A stretch of 64,000 bases of DNA. Origin: Tetracladium setigerum. Lineage: Eukaryota > Ascomycota > Leotiomycetes > Helotiales. Below the pieces are notes generated by a model that saw only the letters and a program-made list of their open reading frames with translations, did no database searches and was not told where the DNA came from. The position numbers and the translations under genes are program-made. Position 1 is the first letter of the stretch. Each line of letters opens with the position of its first letter. Below, in pieces: positions 33,582-46,390 of this stretch. The stretch covers positions 904,556-968,555 of the forward strand of contig PZJY01000004.1 in assembly GCA_031472005.1 (NCBI GenBank), in the 5' to 3' direction.

Positions 33582-35678
33582 GGTGTAGGTGTGCAGGAGG
33601 AGGGTGTGGGGAGTATATGATTATTCGATATTGTTGGTGTCCTTCCGGAGGATGCAGCGCCGGGCTGATGGTATGATGAGGAGGAAGAATGTACAGTCGA
33701 AGGAATGAATGTTGGTGATCGGGTGGTGATCAAGTAGGTAGTTGGGAGTTAGGAGTGTCGTTCGCACAATCGTGTTCGTCCTGCGATATCGACGGTGCGA
33801 GTTTGGGGGGGATTTGGTATGGTTGTTGTCGGTTTCAAAGAAGGTCGAGGGTGAGTGAGAGAATGAATGATTTCTTTTTGTCGCTCGGGGTCGTGGTCGT
33901 GTCGCCAAAGGAGGGCGGATATTGAGAGTCGCTTGCTATTGTGCTTTACCAGATTATCGCAACCTCATCCCTTCATTGTTCTCGGCCGCAGACTATTGAC
34001 CACTACTCGTACTGCCTGCCTACTACGATAATGGCATTGGCATTTAATATGCAGATGGAATGAATGCAGGCGAAGGTGGAAAGGTAGAGTTTTGGCGCTG
34101 GGTTTGATCGCTGTGGACGGGGATGGATGTGGGATGGGGGTGCTGTCGCAGTCTGCTCGGAATGGACTGATCTTCCGAGGGAGTGAATAATGCAGAGAGA
34201 TGATGGATGCTGCGGCTGCTGCGTGCGAAGGAGTGTGTGTGGTGAGAACGGCAAGACGGGCAGAAGGACAGAACAGGTTACAAGTCAAAAAGAGTGATTT
34301 AGCTATAATGATAGTGATGGGTGAGGAGGAGGATCGTGAGGGAGGATCGTAGAGGAGGACGAAGTGGAGGAGCGGTAGAGGAAGGGGAGTCTCGTGTGGT
34401 CCGATGCCAATAATCAACTCAATCAATCAATTTGGGGGCCAGAGGTGCAAGAGATGAAATGGAAAGGGCAAGGTCCCCCTTCCACGGCATAAACGGCCAA
34501 AGAGGCGCTTAGATTGGCTGCGGAAGGATGAGATGCAATCGCCGAAATGCAGGAACCAGATCTGGACCATCTGATTGGGTGATGGGTGTCGGTGTCATCA
34601 TCTGCCGTTTAACCGGCGAACTTCCTGTTTCGACCGACGCTGTGTCCCCTGTCCCACTCGCCGCTCCCGAAACATCCAGCCAGCAGGGAGAGGAGAGAGA
34701 CAGAAAGCTAGAAAGAGAGAGAGTGTGTGTGTGTGTGTGCGTTCTGTGTGAGAGTGATGATGATGATGATGATGGTGAAAACACCACAAAACATGTATCT
34801 CCATACTCAGTCAGCCTCTCCCTCAGGTGGACTGATAATGGATACCTCAACCTGCCGTCGTCGTCAACACCGCGACTCGGCAGGCAGGCAGGCATTCCTG
34901 ATACAACGTCTGTCTTCCCTTCCATACATTCATTCGACTATCAAACAGCTGTCTCCAAAGCGAACCTCTCCTCTCCTCTCCTCTCCACTCCATACAACCT
35001 CCATTATTACCACCACACCCAGGCACGCTCACTTTCACCAGAACACACGAGAACACAAAGTCGCGTTGCCACCATCAAACCAAACAAATCGCGTAGTCGC
35101 GAGAATGCAGAGGCTGCCAGCCTTCCACTCCCTTTTCGCGATGAAACACTTCCAGAATGCTTCTCGACCACTCAAATTCGGCACGGTCACGTGACACCTT
35201 GTTTGTTTACACTTTCGAAGAGTCATCTTGAGATGCACCAACTTGACCTGCAGTTCGAGATGATTTCATAAATAGTGGCCGTGAGGCTAATCTGCATCTC
35301 TCTCTCTTTCTCTTTTTCTAATTCTCTAAATAAATCCTTTTATTTTTTCCTTGTCTTTCATCATCCATTTTATCACGACGATTTAGTTGTGTGGTCGAGC
35401 TGGCTTGACGTGGGGCCTTGTGATCAATCAATCCGCTTGAGACACGAGACAGATGATCAGTATACCCAACTTTTGTTTTGATTATTTTGGCTTCCCAATC
35501 TTGATTCTTGTACAACTTCGTCACAGCGACGCCCTGGGCTCCATATTACATCTTTTATTAATCTACTTCACTGTATTATCTTTTGGGTATGTTTGCCTTC
35601 TTTCTCCCAACTTCGTTTGCTCTTTCACTGACTGACTACCTTACCTATTCAGAAAGTTCGGATAGAATACTCGCAATA
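33582..35678. promoter_or_regulatory. 2.1-kb divergent spacer between KCH and F-box genes
   Basis: Divergent starts at 33581 (minus) and 35679 (plus). Open frames of up to 247 residues here are driven by microsatellites and are not convincing. The length suggests long 5' leaders. It contains (GT)n and (GAT)n arrays listed separately. Confidence 0.45.
34723..34774 (+). repeat. (GT)n and (GAT)n microsatellites
   Basis: About eight GT units (34723-34739) preceded by GAGA repeats, then six GAT units (34755-34774). Confidence 0.9.
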
Positions 35679-37465
35679 ATGGCTCCATCACTACCTCTTA
35701 CCCTGACTACCATCCCACCAGGTCAGTAACTTTTCATCCTCATCTAAACGTTTCAGGGTCTTCTAGAATCTTTGAAACATCTTCGTCTCTTCTTCTCTTC
35801 TCACCAACCTCCTCCTATCACAACCCATCAATATCTCTCTCTACCACCCACTAACAAACCACAGAAATCCTTCTCCAAATCATCTCTCATCTCCCCACAT
35901 CCACCTCCCTCCACGCCCTCTCGCTAACCTCCCACTTCCTCACCTCCTTCCTCCACACCCACGCCCCCACAATCTGCAACACCCTCATCCTCACGCACCA
36001 CAAACAGGCCTCTGAAATCCTCAACTCCCGTCATCAAAACAGTTGGCTCGTACCCACCCACCCATCCATCATCACATCGGAACATCAATGGCAAAATGAA
36101 CTCACCTCACGCGCCTCATCCCGCGCTTCCTCGCCACAAGCCTCTTCTTCCTCTCCCTCACAAAGCCGAGGTCAACACCCTCAATCCACCAGACGAAACA
36201 TGCAAATCCCTAATTGTTGCTTCCGCACCGACTCCGCTGGCTCAGGGTCTTCTTCAAATTCCAATGAGAAACGAGCTCCACGAATTCGACCGCAATCAAG
36301 AGTAGGCAGGCCATCTCAAAAGCAATACCAACGCCTCTCAACATCACCCAAACCCCTCCTCACCACTACCACCAACACTACCACCATCATCCCTCCACCA
36401 ACAACAACCCACCTTGACCCCTCGCTAACCCTCCACCTCAACCTCCCCCTTCCCTTCAAACTCTCCCGCCCGGGCCCGCACTACCTTGTCTTCCTCGAGC
36501 GTTACTCCACTGAGATCGTCACACGCTGGGAAATGGACCCGTCCCGCCATCATCCAGCTAATACGCCAGAGGAGAGAGAGAAGAAGGAGGAGCAGTTTGA
36601 GTTTATGTTGAGGTTGTATTGTTTGAGGAGTTGGTTGGTGGTTTGTCACAATGCTTTTGTGAGGGGTGAAGGACGAAGTGGGGGAGTGGAGTGGCGGTAC
36701 CGTATGCGGATATTGGGTATCGAGATAATGATGATGATGAAGGAGATGAGAAAGAAGAGAAAGGATCGAAAATCGCAGAGGCGGTTGAAGATATGAAAGC
36801 GCAATTCGGAAAGGCCGTTCGCCACGTCAAAACACTCTTCAAGAACTTAAACCCCTCGTTCAAATCAACCATCAACCCCAACAACAGCCAACAGCAACAA
36901 CAAAACGCCCTCTCCTCTTCGGAGAAATCGACACTGATTCCTCATCGACATCAAGTATCACCAGCTCTTCAGAGGGACGACCAGGAGGAGGAGGGAGGAC
37001 ATTCTCTTCCAGAAGCGCCAGTTATTTCGACGTCATTGTAGAAAAGGATTGTTGGGTAAAAGGACTATTATGGTTCTATGGTGTTGGAAGTACCTTTGCT
37101 CCTGTTGATGATTACTATTATCATCATGTCCAGAAGAGTAGCTTGGATGATGAGAAGAAAAGGAGTTTCGGAGGTGGTGAGGGAGTTGGATTGTTATTGG
37201 AGGTGAGTGATATCATATCATGTGAAGCAATTGGGGGGAAAGGGTATACTTACTAACTTCTATATTTGATTCAGAACAATCCAAGATTCTCGCAGATATC
37301 GTGGGAGACGACAAGATCAAGAAATGGAAAAGGAAAAAATTTCGGCGAAAAATTCCTGGGTCAAGGTCGGAAAGTGAGGCATACTTGCAGTGGCTTGACC
37401 TCGAGATGGAAGGGCAAATTTCAGAAGCTAGCATGAGCTTAAAGCATGATCGTGCGGATGATTGA
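35679..37465 (+). CDS. F-box protein (frame interrupted)
   Basis: Exon 1 is 35679-35721 and exon 2 starts at 35865; the branch CACTAAC precedes CCACAG. The joined N terminus TIPPEILLQIISHLPTSTSL, followed by HALSLTSHFLTSF, is an F-box, the SCF ubiquitin-ligase adaptor motif. The protein is then basic and Ser rich, with a more ordered block (PGPHYLVFLERYSTE). Downstream the protein-like frame changes three times by -1: near 36660-36700 (to ADIGYRDNDDDEGDEKEEKG), around 36800-36920 (to KRPLLFGEIDTDSSS and DVIVEKDCWVKGLLWFYG), and before the intron 37203-37274 (to EQSKILADIVGDDKIKKWK). I read this as one gene with missing bases. Recent pseudogenisation is the alternative. The substrate is unknown. 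Confidence 0.6.
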
Positions 37466-39262
37466 TGGATGGATCGTTGAGAAATACGGATGAGACATAT
37501 TTTGTCATGGAATAAGGCACAAATAAAAATATGTCTCAGCCACAATTTGTGAGGGGCAGTCAACGAAAATATATATACATAACATCCATATCTGGAAAGC
37601 CATTTTCATACACGTCAAAAAGAAAAAAAACTTCAGAAAACTTAGATTACGAGCTTCTTGAGGATTTGAACGTGCAGACTCAGAGATTTTCTGCTGTAAA
37701 CGTATTATTCCACGACGAGCGATTATTTGAGTTGGGTTTAAATTAAATGAATGTCCCCACCATACCTACCGTACGACTTCAATAACCCATTCTCCTTTAA
37801 TGCTGCAAATGCAGCTCACAGTGTCAATAACCAACCAACCAATCGAATGAAAATAGCTGCAAATCAGCAAACCAATCAATCCTAATCTCCTCGCATCTTC
37901 CATACGGAGTTCACTAACTACTCTGGCTACTGACTGTAGATATCCAGCCCAATTGAGCAAACCAACCAATTAATTACAGGAACTTGTGCAAAGTGTGCAA
38001 AGTGTGTAACAGCATAGCCAAAAAATAGAAAGAAAAAAAAAAAAAGACGCGCTCGTTAGAACAGATAGAACCGTTATCCACAAAAAAAAAAGTTTTTGCT
38101 CTGCTCACGGCATCAATGAAAACAGGTGCATGGAAATAAATCATGAATTGCGCACCGACAGTTACTGTAAATAATGACCTCCCAAACGAAAAAAGAGAAA
38201 GAAAGAATGAACAAAAGCCGTTGATCAATGTAATTCTGGCCAAGATTGTACAATAATAGAACGATTGATGGAAGAATAAATACCATGATTCCTCAAACTC
38301 TAGAGAAGATAGATATTTTGTTGGGGTGGCTGGCTGGACTTTCTGGACTTTTGGTACTGTACTTTCAGTACTGCACTTTCCCCGCTTGGTGAGACTTGCA
38401 TAAATAGATGCCTTACCTAAGTTACCTTTCTTGCATATAGCTATGTACGATTACTGTACCTAAAGTACCTTTGTACCTCTCCTTCTAAGGCGGTAATCTA
38501 ATTAAATTTGACTTTCGAAAGAGGCGCAACATGGCTAATGAACTAAGCACTAGATATGCACCTAGTCAGGGCTGAAATTATCACATATCATAGGCCAAGC
38601 CTCTCGGTAAAACAATGATGACTTGGCTTGAAGTAATAATCCAAGGTCGAAGATTTGTTCCAGACTTCATCTACCTTCCATTCTTTATCATTCAGATCAC
38701 ATATTGCAGTAATATCTTAGCTCATAAGCCAAGCTTGCTAAGCACACTTCGTCTGATTCCCGACCATGCTCTCACTCCATGCTCGCCAAACATGTGAAAA
38801 TACCTCCTGTTTTCGAGAGGCTGAAGGCTGGAGGCTTGAGTCTTGATGATGGCGTACAGGTAGTACGGGTAGTACAGGTCGTAATCTCGAGGCTGAAAGA
38901 ACGGATGAACGATCGAACGGACGGACTTCCACGTTTCTTTCATGTGAATATCAACAGAAAACGTTTGATAGGGCTTATGTCAGCCTCCTTTTCACATTCC
39001 AACAGTTCTAATCTCTCTCCTTTAGCTCAATTCGCCCGCTCTGCTTTTTTAGTAGGTGATTGTTGAGATAAATCTCCTGCTACTGCTATAGTATATGCTC
39101 TGTGCCATCTCCATCCTTCGTCGAACCACCCTCCACCTACGTCGACACTCCCTCCAGAACAAAAACAGAAAAAGCAACCAAAAAGTCCTCCTAGCTACCT
39201 ATCTAATTGTCTCGGTAGTTTAACTACCTACCTACCCAGGTAGTCAACAACCCGCCCTCAAA
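37466..39262. other. 1.8-kb spacer, no gene seen
   Basis: A/T-rich stretch with only short open frames. GTAC-containing repeats occur near 38345-38375 and 38860-38885, and a TACC array (ACTACCTACCTACCCAGGTAG) at about 39222-39242 lies just before the hydrolase start. Confidence 0.45.
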
Positions 39263-40771
39263 ATGCCATCCACAACCCCACCACCCATCGCCCAATTCAA
39301 CGAAAACCTCCCCTTCGGCCACAACCCCTTCATCAACATCCCCTCGGACGTCGACCGCGCTCCCCTCCGCCTAATCTACCTCGACCTCCTCTCCGTCCTA
39401 CGCCTCTACCGCCTCCTCCCCAAAATCTTCCTCCCACTCATCCCGACCCTCTCCGGACCCCTCGACGAACTCTCCCTCACCTGGCCCAACATCAAAGCCA
39501 TAACGCTGCACCTCTTCCTCATCGTCTTCCAGCTCTCTCTCCTCTTCGTCCTCTTACCGCTTTTCGCGACGTTGCTTTGGTTTGTGCCGTGTATTGGGCA
39601 TGTCGTTGTTTTTGGGGGCATTGCGATTGTGACGAATACGGTGGCCTGGTTGTTAAATGGGAATGTGAGGGCGGAGTGTTTGGTTGGCATGCCGGAGGAT
39701 GAACCGCCTGTGAATGATGAGACGGAGTTGTGGTTTTTTATTAATGGGATTGGACGGGGTAGGTGGTTCTTGAACCTCTTGAAATTCTTCAAATCTCGAA
39801 TTCGAAAATTCACAAAGATAGATGGTACTAACACTTTGGATTATCAGACAGACCTGGCTTCAGAATAATCTGGACTTACTCGCCAAGACCTTCCGTCGAG
39901 AAATCGTCGGTATTCACAATCCCACGTAAGCCCAATTGTTCAACTTTTCCTTCGAAGGGGGAACAGAGAAACGAAATGATATTTAGGCGCTAACGAAATT
40001 AAACCATACAGTAAAGGCCTCGTATTCGACCTCCTCGAATGTCTCGTCCAGCGCGACCTCGACTACAAAACCCGCGACATCCGCCAAGGCCGCTCGCAAC
40101 TCCGCGCCGCCCTCTCGAGCATGCGTACACGCAAAGTAGTTCTCATCCTGCACTCTCAAGGCGGCATAGAAGGCTCATCCATCTTGGACTGGCTCCTCTC
40201 CGACCTCTCCAGCGACGTAGTCGGCAAACTCGAAATCTTCACCTTTGGCAACGCTGCACGCCGCTTCAGCAATCCGCTCCTCAAGAGTTCACCACATCAA
40301 GAGGCGACGGTGGATGGAGAGCCCGTGTTTGGGAGGGGGGATAGAGTGATTAAGTATATTGAGCATTATGCGAATAGTGAGGATTTTGTAGCGAATATTG
40401 GGGTTTTGGGATTTACGAGTCCGATGGCTCAGCCATACGCGGATGGGAATCCGTTCTTTGGACCGGTGTTTACGAGGACCGGGGCGGGGCATTTGTTGAA
40501 TATGCATTATCTGGATAAGATGTTTCCATTTGTGAATGGGAAGGTGGATGATGAGGGGAATGAATTTATGAATTGTGTTATTACGAAGAGGTGAGTTCTG
40601 GAGTTTCTCGCAGTCCTGTGGTTGAAACAGATTTGGTTTTTTTTGGTACGCTGGCTAATGAGTGGATACAGGAAATCTACAAAGTCAATGGTCAATGGAC
40701 ACGAAGAAACGAGAATCAAGGATGTATCAAGACTGTGGAGATACAGGAATGGGCTGTCACCCGAGGATTGA
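39263..40771 (+). CDS. membrane-anchored alpha/beta hydrolase fold protein
   Basis: Exons 39263-39762, 39848-39925, 40012-40590 and 40672-40771 encode 418 residues. The second donor in GGTAGGTGG is used, because only it restores GRGRQTWLQNNLDLLAKTF; a perfect TACTAAC branch supports the intron. Residues about 75-135 contain two membrane spans (LHLFLIVFQLSLLFVLLPLF, VVVFGGIAIVTNTVAWLL). The C-terminal half is an alpha/beta hydrolase with a nucleophile elbow LILHSQGG (Ser about 241) and a conserved end, RLWRYRNGLSPED. This architecture is common in filamentous fungi, but I know of no assigned substrate. A lipase- or esterase-like role at an internal membrane is plausible. Candidate Asp and His partners are not assigned with certainty. 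Confidence 0.85.
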
Positions 40772-42476
40772 AAGGCTGAGAAGAGCAGGCTGTTAATTAG
40801 TCGATTGAGCACCCACCATCCATACATTACCAATGTGGTGCATTTACATCGTTCTTTCCATCTCATCCTTTCCAGCCAGCCACGTGGAACTTACCTACAA
40901 GTAAAAAATTATTTCTCACCCAGTGATCCAGTCGATTAATTGGGGCACCATCCCAGTGGTGCACCACATAATTATTTTCATACTTTCTTTCTACCTTATC
41001 CTCTGCAGTATAGACAGCCACGCGGAACTTACCTCCAACAAACACATTTCCCACCCAACAATAAATAATCCATCAAATTACATGTGCTTCCTGCTTGCGT
41101 CTTTTATAGGTTATGATATCATAGCTTCTACATTACCCCTCACCACCCCAAGATTCGGTCACTTTGTTCACCCTGCAGCAAAGCAAAGCAGGCAAAGCGG
41201 GTAAGGTCTAGCTACGCCTCGTTCATGAACGAATGCATCCTACCTATTTTAGGTACAGTCAGTAATGTATGTACTATATAAGTAACACAACGTGTTTGGC
41301 TCACCGAATCATTCGGAAGGAATTCGTAACCACCTCAATTTATTCGCTGATGTGATGGTACAGAAGGGCTGACTGACCCCTCAATTCAATTGTTGTGCAA
41401 CCGTCAGCTTCGTATCCTATCTACGTTGCCCGTCAGAAAATCTGCAAGTCAGCAACCATCATTGCATACTTCGTAAATGCCTAGGTAAATCCAACTTTTA
41501 TTTCTTTCGGTGTGCTATAGTCTTACTACTTGACTGAGAGATACTGTAAAAGATCGACGAACTAGAAAATGATTCGTTCGAGACCCTGCGTTTTCAAGAA
41601 TCTAGAGTCCTACCACCTACCTACAGATTACTCAAAGAGGAGTTTCAAGGTTTGATAATTATTCACCAGCGAAGTAAATTCTCAATCCATCATTTCTTGC
41701 CAACAGAGAACAAAACCTACCTCCTGTACTTATGCAGTAATCATGCATTGCCACCAATAATACCAGAAAAAAGGTTCGAATCCGACGGTGAAAATATACG
41801 GATCTAATCTCAACAAGCAATCGGGTATTTAGCGTTCGCTCTCTGCCGTCCGGGGCCCGGCACCTAGGGGAACAAGAGATATAAAGTGTCCGAGTGTCTG
41901 CAGCCCTAGCCTCCTCCTTGCATACATTGGAGTACCTCCACACTCCCGCCAATACCCTGTCCGCGCAAGCAGGCGTGGGGCGGGCGTTTGTTCGACTGTT
42001 CTCGTCCCCAATAGTTTTACGTCCTTTTGTCAGCTCCCTCCTCTCTGTAAATCCCCTGCATGCATATGCATACGTACTGTACGAAGCATCAACCAACCTT
42101 CTCTCTTCTACCCCAAGCCTTGCCGTACAGCTGAAAAATCATACAGTACACCAAAAAAGACAACGAACGAATTGGAAATAATGTCGTAATATTTTAGTTC
42201 TCTTATCACATGTGTGTTGCTTGCCTCACCGCGATGGATGGGTGGTTTGATGGGATGGCTTCCCCATGAGCTGCAATTGGCTAGAGTTTGTGCAAATCAG
42301 ACAATGGATTCTTTCAGCTTACGGGTACGTGAGTTTGAGGCCGAGTTCACATGTCTCACGCCCCGAAAGGAAAGGAGAGGAATGTCCTTTTATCCAGCTA
42401 TATAATACATGCTCTGCTGTCAATTTGTTTTGCAAACTCTGAGGTATCTCGATTGTTATCCTTAAAATCTACAATA
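40772..42476. other. 1.7-kb spacer with a diverged repeat, no gene
   Basis: No convincing gene. CAGCCACGTGGAACTTACCT (about 40875) recurs as CAGCCACGCGGAACTTACCT (about 41018), each followed by CACCCA about 20-30 bp later. A short hairpin (GGCACCA...TGGTGC) lies between them. An open frame of 145 residues (minus, 41659-42096) shows no protein-like features. Confidence 0.45.
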
Positions 42477-45400
42477 ATGGCTTCGTCTTCAAATGGTTCC
42501 GAGCGTGATGGCAATAAGATTTTTGAACTTATCATGAATGCGGTGAATGTTGCCAAGAGCCAGGAGTCTCGCATTCCACAGGATATCAATCTCATCAAGG
42601 AAGTTGTTAAGACGGCTTTGAATTCCGGCGAGACAAATCCAAAGGATCTTTTGGTAAGCCGTGCTGTTGACACGAATGTTTTATTGTATGGAAAGCAAAG
42701 CTAATGAGATATATATGTTAGCTGGAAGGTCTGATTGAACTCGCCGTCTCACTCCCAACCGGCAAGGATCAAGATTTCGTCACAAGCAAGCTTCTCGCTT
42801 CTCTGTGGAACGATCTCAAACACCCTCCGATTAGTTATCTGGGCGATGAATTCAGATATCGTACCGCCAACGGCACCAATAATGTAAAATGTCCTCCCCT
42901 GTGCAGAATCTTGACTTTTATGGATCTGGCATGCTGATGTGATTGATTTATACAGAATGTTATGTACCCGCAACTAGGAATGAGCGGATCGTCTTACGCA
43001 CGATCAGTCGTACCAAAACACGTTCCTACTGTTCCTCTACCCGACCCAGCCCTGGTATTTGATGAGCTCTTCGCTCGAAAGGGTGCAGCACGTCCACATC
43101 CAGCTCAATTCTCCTCGTTGGCTATTGCACTTGCGACGATCATCATCCACGATGTCTTCCGAACTGACAGTCGAGATGAATCCAAAGTCCTGTCCACATC
43201 ATACCTGGATCTCGGACCCCTCTATGGTCACAATCAGAAGGAGCAAGATTCCATCCGTCTCTTCCAAGATGGTTTGATCAAACCCGATGCGTTCACTGAA
43301 GTTCGTCTTCTTGGCCAACCTCCGGGAGTGGGTGCGCTCTTGATCAGTTTCAACAGATTCCATAATTATGTTGTGAGAGAGTTGGCCTTGATCAATGAGA
43401 ATGGTCGATTCAGTCTTCCAGCTGGAATCAACAAAGATGACAAGCGATATGGGGCAGCAGTTGCCAAGCGAGATAACGATCTTTTCCAGACTGGTCGCTT
43501 GTATGTATTTCCCTTCTCCATGACAGACTGGGTTGCTGATGCTTTCTCCACAGAGTCACTTCTGGACTATACGTCAACATCATCCTCAATGATTACGTGC
43601 GCGTGATTCTCAATCTCAATCGTTCCAAGACCAAGTGGACCCTCGATCCTCGGTAGGTTCTAAGTCGTATCTGTTTATTTCTCGGCTAATTCTTCTCCAC
43701 AGTTCGGACTTCCTTGGCGTCTTTGACGCCGAAGGCACTCCCAAGGGAATTGGCAACCAAGTCAGCATGGAATTCAATCTCATTTACAGATGGCATCCGA
43801 CCATCTCCGACAAAAATGCCGCCTGGACAGCTGATTTCATGAAGAGAATCTTCCCTGGTCAAGACCCCGACAAACTCACCCAAGGACAATTCCTGCAAGG
43901 CGTTCGTGCGTGGGCTATGCCCATCACCGAGCAAGATCCAGGTACCTGGAGCATCGGTGGTCTTACTCGAGGCAAAGATGGTCGTTATGCGGATGCAGAT
44001 CTCGTTAGAATCCTCACGGAAGAGACAGAAGATTGTGCCGGTTCTTTTGGCGGTCGCAACACCCCTGCAATCATGAAGGCGATTGACGTTCTTGGTATTG
44101 AGCAAGGTCGACGACATGGAGCTGCCAGCTTGAACGAGCTGCGAAACTTCTTTGGGTTGACTTCTCACAAGTCTTTCACGAGCATCAACTCCGATCCCAG
44201 CATCGCTGCAGCCCTGGAAGCTCTATACTCGCATCCAGACAACGTCGAGCTCTACCCCGGTCTTATCGTTGAGCAGGCTAAACCTCTCATCACCAACGCC
44301 TCTGGACTGTGCTCTGGTGAGACCATCGCCAAAGCCATTCTTGCCGATGCCGTCGCTTTGGTTCGTGGCGATAGGTTTTATGCTGTTGATAACAGCCCCA
44401 CCAACTTGACGGCCTTCGGATACAGAGATATCGCTTCTGACCGAGATGTCGCGCAGGGTGTGTGTATCAACAAACTTCTTCAGCATGCTTATCCAGGATG
44501 GTATACTGGTACGAGCGTTTACTCGCTATTCCCATTGACCGTGCCAACGGAGGCGAGAAAGATCCTCAAGGATCTGGGTATGGAGGCCGACTTCACCTAT
44601 GAGCGTCCAACTCAGCAGAAGCCTCCTATTCCAGTGCACACTTGGCAAGGAGTTGTCAATGTCTTTGAAGACCAAGCTAACTTCAAGGTTCCTTGTAAGT
44701 CTTGCCTCATATCTATTTCTCAGGTTAGTGACATGCTAATAACTTCCATTAGGGGCCCCAAGGTCAATGATATGACCCACCACGACTGGATGTTAAGCGG
44801 TGACAAGCCATGGAACGCCGAACAGAAGTCCATCTGCAAACATGCCTTCTACGGCCCTCCAACTGCAAATGATCAATTCAAGGCTGCCTTCGAGGACATC
44901 ACCAACAGCCTCATCAAAGAGCACAGTTCCAAACTTCGCGGAGGTTACTACCTCGACGCCGTCCGCGACGTCGGCAATCTCAGTCACGCCATCTTCATGT
45001 CTCAACTCTGGTACATCCCATTGACCAAAACCTTCACGGCCAAAGACCTCCACGACGCCTTTACCTCCGTCTTCCAATACAGTTTCCTAGACTTAGATCC
45101 TACGCTCTCATTTTCGCTACGCGCCAAGGGCCGATTGGCAGCAGCGAAACTTGCTTCGATCATTGAACCAGCTTGCAAGGCTGTTTTGCAACCTGGTTTC
45201 AATCCTCTCAAGATGGTTGAGGAGGTGCTCGGAGTCGGTGTCAAACACACTGCTCTTCATGATTATGGCGCAAACTTGCTCAAGCGAATCGCTGCCACTG
45301 GAAAGGATACCGCCTATATTGCCAACACAGTTGTTCCAACTGCAGCAGCAGGTGGTCCTCTCCCAGCCCAAGGTGTAAGTACTTACCTAGACACCTTCCT

Positions 45401-46040
45401 CTCTTATTATTCCTTCTCACCCCCTTCTGTGAATATCTATCTCCTAAAACGTCCAAACTAACCCCAATAACCACCACAGTTCGCAATGATGCTCGACTTC
45501 TGGCTCCAAGAATCCAACGCAGCCCTCTGGACCGAAGTTCAAAAACTCGCCCAAGACCCCTCCCCAGCCGCCTTCACCAAACTCCGCAAATACGTCCTCG
45601 AATCCCTCCGCATAAGCTGCACACCCGCCTACGGTGTTTTCCGCGTGTGCGCCTCCCCATCGGCCACCATCGTCGACGGCGAAAACACCATCACTGCCCA
45701 CGCCGGCGACGTGATCTTCCTCGATTTCCTACGTGCCGGCACTGACCCCGCCAAGTTCCCTGAGCCGGAGAAGTTCAAGCTTGATCGACCAGAGGAGAAT
45801 TATATCCATCAAGGTTGGGGCGCGCATCAGTGTTTGGGTAGGGAGATTACGTTCATTTCTTTGGCGGTGCAGTTGAGGTGTTTTGCGAGATTGAAGGGCT
45901 TGAGGAGGGTTCCTGGTCCTGCGGGAAGGTTTGTGAGTAAGTTCTTGCCGGGGACGACATTCAAGGTGTTCTTGAATGAGACCCAGGATCAGTGGACGCC
46001 GTTCCCAAGGACTTTGCAGGTTGCCTTTGATGGGTACTAG
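42477..46040 (+). CDS. Ppo-type fatty acid dioxygenase/P450 fusion (psi factor oxygenase)
   Basis: Seven exons (42477-42653, 42722-42883, 42956-43500, 43554-43652, 43703-44694, 44753-45374, 45480-46040) give about 1052 residues, usual for Ppo enzymes. The N-terminal haem dioxygenase domain has distal His about 178 in IIIHDVFRT, the calcium-site segment TSYLDLGPLYG, and the catalytic Tyr with proximal His in IYRWHPT (about 355-358). The C-terminal P450-like domain keeps ExxR (ESLR) and the haem thiolate Cys about 984 in GWGAHQCLG. It should therefore make and then rearrange a linoleate hydroperoxide (diol or related oxylipin). The segment before FAMMLDFWL reads GGPLPAQG rather than the ANQxQ motif I recall for linoleate diol synthases. 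The canonical splice 44695-44752 leaves the frame one base short at GGGG, so a base is probably missing; intron retention also stays open. Confidence 0.9.
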
Positions 46041-46390
46041 TTGAGTATTCTGGCAATTTTTGGATGTTGTTCCTACCTGGAAAGGTTCGCTTGGAGTGAG
46101 GTTGGCGCTTCCTTTAGTATGGAGAATGAGGGAAATGAAAAATGACTTAGGATAATGGATACGATTATTGTTATCCATGTGTTGTGTTTTGATCTTTTTC
46201 GTGCTTGAACCCCGCAACTGCTCGAACAAGTGTGGCATGAAATACTGATTACAAAAGATCTATTGTTCAATTTCTACTTAAGCTCTACTCCGTTTTCCTT
46301 CTATTCCACCCTCTATTCTCTATGATACCAATTATTTACTTATTTTTTTCATCCAAAGTTCTACCTTGACTCTAAAATCCAATCCTATCT
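46041..46390. other. spacer between convergent genes
   Basis: This 350-bp AT-rich stretch lies between the stops of the Ppo and TDT genes. No gene; presumed 3' UTRs and termination regions. Confidence 0.5.

Noticed and set aside
34528..35271. 247-residue open frame on the plus strand in the KCH/F-box spacer
   Set aside because: It runs through GT and GAT microsatellites (VCVCVCV, DDDDDD), shows no domain or splice support and lies in a divergent promoter region.
41770..41790. GGTTCGAATCC, a tRNA B-box-like word
   Set aside because: The bases on either side cannot form a T-arm stem, and no A-box or cloverleaf fits upstream, so there is no tRNA.
41659..42096. 145-residue minus-strand open frame
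   Set aside because: No recognisable motif, no exon partners, no reliable start; likely chance.
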